DNA from: Branchiostoma floridae
Taxonomy: Eukaryota > Chordata > Leptocardii > Amphioxiformes > Branchiostomatidae
Direction of reading: 5' to 3'
Assembly (NCBI RefSeq): GCF_000003815.2
Contig: NC_049979.1
Span: 23,481,085-23,541,084, forward strand
Length of the DNA stretch: 60,000 nt
The position numbers and the translations under genes are program-made. How positions within the stretch are numbered: the stretch's first letter is position 1; the number at the start of each line of letters is the position of its first letter. Positions 36,901 to 60,000 of the stretch are shown here, piece by piece. Under the pieces are notes generated by a model. It did not search any database. It saw only the letters and a list, made by a program, of their open reading frames with translations, and was not told where the DNA came from.

Positions 36901-37321
36901 AACTCCAACCCTCCCAGAAGAGCCGAGCAAGCGCGACGACGGAGAGCGTCTGAGACTGGAGCGCCTGATATACGCGGGGTACACAACCCCGTCACAGACA
37001 AGAAGTGTAGAAGAGAAAGAAAAGAAGGAGACCCTTCCAAAGTCGGAAAGCCATCAGATGAGAATGGATCGTCTGTCCATAGCTGGTTACGCTCCACGAG
37101 AACCCAAGGCAAACCCTGCGGATCCCGGCACAGACTCCGCCGCAGAGACTGGCTACACCACCGCTGTGGAGTCACCGGACGACGACTCGCCCATTGCATC
37201 AGGCAGTACGACTTTGGAACGGCCAGAAGTAATATTACGTATTGACGAAGAGACGGACATAGAAAAAGAAATATTACCTACAGCCGATGATATTGTTGTG
37301 AACGACATAGCTCTAGACTAG
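2784..37321 (+). CDS. bark: Bark beetle/Anakonda-like giant modular cell-surface protein (5' truncated, 44 exons plus two alternative last exons)
   Basis: This is a probable secreted or type I membrane protein related to Drosophila Bark/Anakonda, which organises tricellular epithelial junctions. Exons: 2784-3310, 3710-3956, 4130-6538, 6661-7624, 8000-9597, 9865-10020, 10511-10650, 10821-11031, 11165-12079, 12301-12395, 12512-12670, 13376-13480, 13989-14167, 14551-14760, 15053-15449, 15596-15790, 16231-16483, 16615-16792, 17241-17420, 17845-18014, 18829-18979, 19538-19639 (end uncertain), 19979-20150, 20555-20813, 21356-21491, 21921-22058, 22440-22570, 22812-22960, 23146-23292, 23658-23856, 24387-24535, 24978-25172, 25289-25446, 25816-25933, 26364-26453, 26760-26855, 27263-27352, 27648-27800, 28137-28401, 28833-29002, 29411-29679, 30169-30399, 30710-30935, 31417-33125. 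Alternative last exons are 34595-35103 and 36435-37321. Nearly all introns are GT-AG and every junction agrees in phase, which argues for one gene and not several. SRCR, beta-helix, CUB and C-type lectin parts match Bark. The EGF, VWD and cadherin parts are additional as far as I know. The N-terminus is outside the window. Confidence 0.75.
3365..3450 (+). repeat. tRNA-derived SINE fragment
   Basis: This intronic stretch carries a tRNA-like A-box region (CCCCGTGGTTAGCGACC) followed by a B-box (GAGTTCGGATCCC, 3410-3422) at the spacing of a pol III internal promoter. I see no foldable complete tRNA with an acceptor stem, so it is a SINE remnant and not a tRNA gene. The B-box region resembles those of the SINEs at 40177 and 58870. 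Confidence 0.55.
4130..6538 (+). CDS. Beta-helix repeats of module 1, NWWG motif, SRCR 2 and module 2 start (single 2.4-kb exon)
   Basis: This unusually large exon codes about 800 residues. It starts with PbH1 coils (for example NLQGEVKVQETLLASNGKAG) and reaches the first NWWG motif at 5083-5094, followed by ARIFDYNSRYT and FTPYLLSP. A cap segment (ILPGGKLVLEAGVRLEF) comes next. An SRCR domain occupies about 5491-5792 (VRLVDG, GRWGTVCSKGWDAADTMILC, LGY, NNVSCNDQD, DLYVGC). New PbH1 coils follow, then a second CUB-like region with VCSGDKTL. The exon is phase 1 at both ends. Confidence 0.8.
6661..7624 (+). CDS. Beta-helix exon of module 2
   Basis: About 321 residues are almost wholly PbH1-type coils, with repeated N-rich turns such as NIERSGMRGLHVEKS, SSVTNNTNGIEFYAG and NSTFDNNFGSIIDV. 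The acceptor is CTTTTCAG at 6660 and the donor AG|GTGAAA at 7625 (phase 2). The codon completes with the first base of exon 8000. Beta-helices of this kind form solenoid stalks. Confidence 0.8.
8000..9597 (+). CDS. NWWG motif 2, SRCR 3, beta-helix and CUB-like segment of module 3
   Basis: The exon continues the module 2 helix to the second NWWG (8091-8102) with RIFDFEDWNDRALVEYFPF. The cap segment (LSIEPGVEIRF) is next. A complete SRCR domain lies at about 8514-8829 (GRLEVFYRNQWGTVCKDGWD, AAVVCRQLGYG, DNVHCSGDE, YDVGVRCDGG). PbH1 coils follow, then a CUB-like region with FGFCSFSDPSRTLPV. The donor is T|GTAAGT at 9598 (phase 1). SRCR domains are typical of secreted and receptor proteins that bind ligands. 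Confidence 0.8.
9865..11031 (+). CDS. MAM domain (three exons)
   Basis: Exons 9865-10020, 10511-10650 and 10821-11031 together give a MAM domain: CTFSKDSPCKWRDVEMEE, then GRYIYVGTGLEDF, LDLCTLSFYYHMRG, and SLVIYVNDTSGFREIWQAQE, GWQQVVVPL, HVALDNIEFKKC. These match the family's Cys-start, F-Y-Y-H-M, L-x-V-Y, W-x-x-V-x-V-P and A-L-D-x-I elements. MAM domains commonly mediate homophilic or cis adhesion. The domain is inserted after the CUB-like segment of module 3 and is absent from modules 1 and 2. Confidence 0.8.
11165..12079 (+). CDS. Final beta-helix exon with NWWG motif 3 and acidic loop
   Basis: About 305 residues of PbH1 coils (NNLVTNNQVGGVHILMHS, NNTFYNNSGMYTVEW) end in the third NWWG at 11956-11967 followed by VTYVPFLTAPPF. 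A Glu/Asp-rich loop (EEEEEEKPKGDEELDDDVDE and onward, about 11863-11935) is inserted just before the motif. It is a plausible Ca2+-binding or flexible acidic linker. Both splice sites are phase 1. Confidence 0.8.
12301..13480 (+). CDS. C-type lectin-like domain (three exons)
   Basis: Exons 12301-12395, 12512-12670 and 13376-13480 encode a CTLD. It starts with CPMGWLPHRGSCYTY and TWKEAVETC, continues ASIAWITDVIERDFVLEML, and ends with GLERHPVVC. The canonical G-x-x-W-x-G-L and the sugar-binding E-P-N/W-N-D signature are not evident. It is therefore probably a lectin-like fold without classical Ca2+-dependent sugar binding. Drosophila Bark carries a CTLD at the equivalent place after its SRCR/beta-helix modules. 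Confidence 0.75.
13989..14760 (+). CDS. EGF-like pair and PSI domain (two exons)
   Basis: Exon 13989-14167 gives two EGF-like units: CPKNCFHHGLCMGTSCVCDKG with a following GWEGDDC, then CNDVGECVGPSHCKCKPGW. Exon 14551-14760 has the PSI signature CRSCTKQPGCGWCDTTSQC. The donor at 14761 (GAG|GTTCGT) is weak, but it is the only choice that keeps phase 0 with the next exon at 15053. PSI domains often sit at hinges in semaphorins, plexins and related proteins. Confidence 0.7.
15053..20813 (+). CDS. Extracellular region of about 750 residues without a recognised domain (ten exons)
   Basis: Exons 15053-15449, 15596-15790, 16231-16483, 16615-16792, 17241-17420, 17845-18014, 18829-18979, 19538-19639, 19979-20150 and 20555-20813 stay in one frame. 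They start with a second Cys-rich PSI-like segment (CLSKYCNN, CRRCQDIEGCYKD), after which I recognise no family. Visible features are NIRPGNVIIGRTTGAVLSQ, a basic RKKR site at 17349-17360, an acidic start of exon 17845 and several N-x-[ST] sequons. The end of exon 19538 is uncertain: the phase-0 options are GGG|GTCAGT (19639) or GAG|GTGAAG (19579). Confidence 0.6.
18652..18725 (+). repeat. Three-copy minisatellite in an intron
   Basis: A unit resembling AAGCTCGTACCCAGGGCATT occurs three times, starting near 18652, 18675 and 18704, with one or two differences and variable spacers. It lies in the intron before exon 18829. I see no coding or regulatory role. Confidence 0.7.
21356..22960 (+). CDS. 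Cysteine-rich repeats (four exons)
   Basis: Exons 21356-21491, 21921-22058, 22440-22570 and 22812-22960 encode a dense run of cysteines in short motifs: ELCCTCPGTG, CMCDCYCDPP, CVCNTCPGG, CPCLCN, CECDCPDGS, CPCRCTCNNC, CICPND. The spacing is not that of standard EGF; it resembles VWC/TIL-like or disulphide-knot linkers before a VWD domain. Phases agree throughout (2-0-0-2-1). Confidence 0.65.
23146..25933 (+). CDS. VWD (von Willebrand factor type D) domain with trailing segment (six exons)
   Basis: Exon 23146-23292 starts with an EGF-like unit (CSGNGVC, CRCHRGWSGPCC), then a basic RARR stretch and WGDPHLETLDG, the classical VWD opening. Exon 23658-23856 continues with HFDYFGIGEFWDCKSP, FGIQTRFF and AVAVKAG. 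Exons 24387-24535 and 24978-25172 follow, the latter with KFKGNTDGLCGTLDNDPGND and FTGPDG. Exons 25289-25446 and 25816-25933 complete it with ESWRVN, ARDACINKKLP and LINCVFDVALT. The D-N-D-P-x-N-D-F element resembles mucin-4/SUSD2-type VWD domains. Confidence 0.85.
24712..24813 (+). pseudogene. Partial non-coding duplicate of the VWD exon start
   Basis: The stretch at about 24767-24813 nearly repeats exon sequence at 24986-25032 (both contain CCCGTCATGCAGCGGATGTA). Upstream intron sequence around TAGACGCCATG (24716 and 24937) is also shared at the same 220-base offset. The copy has no acceptor AG at the matching place and diverges after GGATGTACA. It looks like a decayed tandem duplication that is not used as an exon. 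Confidence 0.65.
26364..29679 (+). CDS. EGF-like array (seven exons; about ten repeats)
   Basis: Exons 26364-26453, 26760-26855, 27263-27352, 27648-27800, 28137-28401, 28833-29002 and the first part of 29411-29679 encode tandem tenascin-type EGF units. Examples are CTGKGRCVEGECVCLPGWTG, CSKEHGTCLDGFCQCDIGW, CSGNGVCVDFDWCRCDVGW, CSGHGDCVAPNRCRCHSGY, CSRHGRCVEPNVCECNYGY and CSSQGTCISPDTCDCFPGF. Most exons are symmetric phase 1-1, typical of shuffled EGF exons. Some units are split in the middle (TYYCSG|GHGEC type), so exon and domain borders are offset. The array is probably a rigid spacer or adhesive stalk. Confidence 0.85.
27370..27422 (+). repeat. Trinucleotide microsatellite (CTA/CCA)n
   Basis: A short run of CTGCTACTACTACTACTACC-like repeats lies just after the donor at 27353. 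It is intronic. Confidence 0.8.
29411..31493 (+). CDS. Cadherin-like repeats (four exons)
   Basis: The end of exon 29411-29679 reads HPPVFEPDFYNVTILENVPI, a cadherin-repeat start. Exon 30169-30399 has FTIDTRTGDVYTSADVDYE and LTVVATDKGTNPLAATAAV. Exon 30710-30935 begins DLNDNCPVFYANIP, the Ca2+-binding D-x-N-D-N linker, and has FDIHWDSGVIRSIDQLPAG. Exon 31417 continues HRIGVIASDKGEAPCSRRIV. This gives two cadherin repeats with Ca2+-site motifs (LEN, D-x-N-D-N, the A-x-D-K-G form of DxD). The second lacks a normal end because a stalk follows directly. Confidence 0.85.
31417..33125 (+). CDS. Acidic, Ser/Thr-rich stalk exon with in-frame stop (soluble isoform end)
   Basis: After finishing the second cadherin-like repeat, the exon stays open for about 540 more residues. 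These comprise a Glu run (DEEEEEEEEV), Ser/Asp/Glu-rich sequence, a Thr/Ala run near 32130-32280 built from ACT/GCT repeats, and a Pro/basic part. The composition is that of a mucin-like, probably O-glycosylated stalk. No hydrophobic segment is present before the stop at 33123-33125. Two phase-1 donors near the end (G|GTAATG at 33052 and G|GTATTT at 33088) can splice to either last exon. A phase-0 GTAAGT at 31494 is also present. Confidence 0.75.
33974..33979 (+). terminator. Poly(A) signal for the unspliced (soluble) form
   Basis: AATAAA is followed within about 25 bases by a strongly T/GT-rich tract (34000-34040). That is a good cleavage-site layout, 850 bases beyond the stop at 33125 and before both membrane exons. 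Confidence 0.6.
34595..35103 (+). CDS. Alternative last exon A: transmembrane helix and short cytoplasmic tail
   Basis: The acceptor TTACTAACAG (34594) is followed by GT, which completes a Gly codon in phase 1. The protein runs through a Lys6 stretch and then a transmembrane helix (GAIAGGCMVISMALLMLAVI). Basic residues (QRQNREKVERKR) come next, then IIKWISSIPNNLDDFDM and a Ser/Thr-rich tail ending at TGA 35101-35103. The tail is about 120 residues. The same phase and the W-I-S-S-I-P motif in exon 36435 show the two are paralogous alternatives. Confidence 0.7.
35104..36434 (+). other. 3' UTR of form A and intron before exon B
   Basis: AATAAA at 35396-35401 is a candidate poly(A) signal for the exon A form, about 300 bases after its stop. 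The remainder is AT-rich with no convincing coding or repeat signal. Confidence 0.5.
36435..37321 (+). CDS. Alternative last exon B: transmembrane helix and long cytoplasmic tail with tyrosine repeats
   Basis: The acceptor CATGCTAG (36434) plus GT again makes a phase-1 Gly codon. The transmembrane helix is VYVASIVVGVAVFFTCVALA, followed by a basic stop-transfer cluster (KCRRTDHRRRRRNAKNEK). VRRWIASIPADVDFDFIPM matches exon A. The tail then has three copies of a R-x-[ED]-R-L-x-x-A-G-Y motif (RERLGTAGY, LERLIYAGY, MDRLSIAGY) and two of a G-Y-x-[ST]-A-[MV]-E-S motif (SGYHSAMES, TGYTTAVES). The stop is at 37319-37321. The tail is about 260 residues. Confidence 0.75.
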
Positions 37322-39115
37322 GGGTCACGTGGTGTACATATCGTTGGGTTATCGTTAGATGGTTGGTTGGGGATGTACTTTACTGATAAAGGAAGCACAT
37401 CCCCAGTCTTGCTTTATTTCCAGTAGAGAATGCATGACTGTGCAATCTTTAAGAAAAAGGACGGCGTTTTCTAATGAATGTGAATGAAATATTTAAGAAG
37501 CCACGAGAGGCACTCAGGGGGAACAAGTGGAGACGTCCACAGCAACTGTTGCTGCTATTCTACAAGTTTCCGAGGACTTTGAAGAGGACATTCCTTACGT
37601 TGTTGTCAAATCATGTTGATGAACCTACCTCCCTTTAATATAAGCAAACAGCCAACCCGCTATTCTTCCCTTGTTTGACCATCTTGGAATCATTGACAGT
37701 TTTCTGATAGTGTTCATTCTTTGTAGTGAAATTATGACAAGGACTTTCTTGCAAGCTTACTGAATGGTACAACAGAGAATGTGTCCAAAATCACAAACAT
37801 TTCAAATCGCTCTGTAGAAAACAGAAATAATATCTTCTGGAAGAGATAAGTTTATTCTCATGACTGTCTGATAAAAAATAAACTATCTCTGCATACTGGC
37901 AACTAGTGTACTTACTTTTCTAATTGGTCTTCCTGAATACAAAGGTTCTAATAGTGATGATTCACATTTAAACTTTGCAATACAAAATGACCAATAAAGT
38001 GGGTATTTCACTGGACTGTACCAAATTTTGTAAGATAGTAAAAGGCCTTCACTAAGCGGCATAAACCAGTGCCAATTGGCCCCAATTTCTTGCAATTTAA
38101 AAAAAATGTAATTGGCAAAATAAGCGCAAAGATCCTTTATCACTGCAAATATCTTTTTCATATGAATTCTTTGTCATTGTACATCGATTTTTCGATTAGC
38201 CCAATGTCTTAGCATAATTTGGTACAGTATAGTGATATACCCTCTCTATGGCACAGGCTCTGATTGTACATTTGTATCTGATAAATATCATCCCCTATCC
38301 CAACTTGGCACATGGAAACAAAAGCAGCTTATCTGCTAAATCATGGACAGTAATCTGCAATTCATACTTTGCACATACATTAATCAACATCATTTTTTAC
38401 ACTAGAAAAAAATTTAGTTTTGAGGAGACTACTGATAATCCTCAACCACAGCTTCCAAACAGTTTCAAAACAATTTTGCATATTGCAGTCAGAAGAAGGA
38501 CCTCTTTCCATTGCCTGGGAGGTCTCTAGTAACAAATTGTTCCATTCATGAAAATTAGACAAGTACAACCAAAAGTAACAATAAAAAAACTGAGAATGAG
38601 CTTGATCCTTACATTTGCTTGAAGATTATATCAGAGGATCCACCCATGTAAATGATACATACTGAATGGAGAGGTAGGCACTGGGACTTGCATAGCAATA
38701 GCACAATGTCACATAAAAGCCAGGTAAAACTAAATGCAACATTTCTTTTGTAACTTCATCATACCCTTACTGTCAGTTACGTGCTTGTGTGAGGACAGTT
38801 TATGTTTGATGAGAATGTAGCCAAATTAAGGGTACGCTTGAAACAACCCCTATAAAATGATACAAACCTGTAAAGTTTAGCCCCTGTATGGTCTACCTTG
38901 AGCATTTGGAGTGGGCAATTAAAAACTAAGTAAAAAGTACATCTATGAAGTTCTAAAAAAAAGACATTTTCAACAAGTGATCTGCTTCTTTTTCAAATCT
39001 GATGTCCAAACATCTTAACATATACTGGCATATTGTAGCACAAGGCTATCACAATACAGCATTCTGTTGTTATGTCTAACTTACACAGTACTGTAGCAGC
39101 AAGGGTACTGGGTAC
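37322..39115. other. Convergent 3' region between the two genes
   Basis: AATAAA on the + strand at 37877-37882 suits the exon B form. AATAAA on the - strand (TTTATT at 37851-37856) suits the GCN2 transcript, which would then have a 3' UTR of about 1.26 kb. The two transcripts would overlap by a few tens of bases. No other gene is visible here. Confidence 0.4.
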
Positions 39116-59323
<20,208 letters not shown>

Positions 59324-60000
59324 CTGCAATCAGACATAACCTGTTAGTAACACAGATATTATTGTTTTATGCTGCTTAATGTCACAAAACACCATTATAA
59401 TAATCTTTGATATTTAGTTTTTGATATCAACATAGCTCGTTATGTGAAAGACAAAAGGAATATGGAATGGGTAAAATATGGCTTCTGTTACATTTTATAA
59501 AGTGCATAAAAGATTGCAAGAATTGGGTCAAGCCTAAGATAGAATACGACCAAGTTGCGAACATAAAACATGATAGTGTCTATTTGTTGTGTGGATATAA
59601 TTCCCAGACCTCTTTGGTATAAAATCCTATGCATCAATAAATAGACAGACCCTATTTCTGTTTTCTATCAAACTGAATTTGTTTGATCAGTTCGGCCAAG
59701 ATTTAAAACAAAGGATCCCTGAATTAGATTTTTCAGGACTGTCATCAGAAACACAGCATCAATTTACCTAGGCCTACATGTACATACAGTCAAACCTGTC
59801 TATAGCGGCCACTCAAGGGACCGGACAAATTTGGCCACTATAGAAAGGTGGCCTCTGTATAGAGGTGGCAACTTGTAGATAAAATACCCAAGGGACAGAC
59901 AAAAAGTGGCCACTATGGACAGGTGGCCCCTCTGTAGAGGTGGCCCCTAATACAGGTTTGACTGTACTAGTAACAGGGGCTATTGACTTCTATTGACATC
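59324..60000. other. GCN2 intron running out of the window
   Basis: Apart from the inverted-repeat element at 59785, nothing is recognisable. The exon with the kinase glycine loop must lie further upstream on the - strand. Confidence 0.6.
59785..59966. mobile_element. MITE with perfect 15-bp inverted ends and internal GGTGGCC repeats
   Basis: TACAGTCAAACCTGT (59785-59799) and ACAGGTTTGACTGTA (59952-59966) are exact inverse copies flanked by TA, as in Tc1/mariner-type elements. The interior repeats GGCCACTATAGA and AGGTGGCC units. No coding capacity is present. Confidence 0.8.

Overview
The window is intron-rich, animal-type genomic DNA. It holds two long, convergently arranged protein-coding genes, both cut by the window edge, and a scatter of small transposon remnants. 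Short introns, many small exons, tRNA-derived SINEs, TA-flanked MITEs and a GCN2 gene with vertebrate-like domain order suggest an invertebrate deuterostome. A lancelet (Branchiostoma) is my best guess; that is inference, not proof. There are no bacterial-type genes.

Left half, + strand (2784 to 37321). One giant gene encodes a modular extracellular protein related to Drosophila Bark beetle/Anakonda, the tricellular-junction organiser. I traced 44 exons plus two alternative last exons. Intron phase matches at every junction, so the reading frame is continuous from the first exon seen to the last (about 14.8 kb of coding sequence, roughly 4,900 residues). From the N-terminal side the order is: three SRCR / beta-helix / CUB-like modules, each closing with an NWWG motif, with a MAM domain in the third; a C-type lectin domain; an EGF-like pair and a PSI domain; about 1,100 residues without a recognised domain that contain a furin-like site; a Cys-rich stretch; a VWD domain; an EGF array; cadherin-like repeats; and an acidic, Thr-rich stalk.

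The 3' end of this gene is its most unusual part. The stalk exon can run on to its own stop (33125) and poly(A) signal (33974), giving a product with no membrane anchor. Alternatively, a phase-1 donor in it can join either of two separate last exons (34595-35103 or 36435-37321). Each of these encodes a transmembrane helix, a shared W-I-[SA]-S-I-P motif and an otherwise different cytoplasmic tail.

Right half, - strand (59323 down to 39116). This is the C-terminal two-thirds of the eIF2-alpha kinase GCN2 (EIF2AK4): the active kinase domain with its acidic insert, the HisRS-like domain and the C-terminal domain, in 33 exons with consistent phase. The 5' part, including the RWD domain, pseudokinase and glycine loop, lies beyond 60000.

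The two genes meet tail to tail around 37.8-37.9 kb. Poly(A) signals on opposite strands lie 26 bp apart there. The GCN2 introns hold most of the repeats: four inverted-repeat elements (46295, 56148, 57555, 59785 in the 5' flank), SINEs, a truncated non-LTR retrotransposon end and a 174-base assembly gap. The first 2.8 kb contains no exon I can support.
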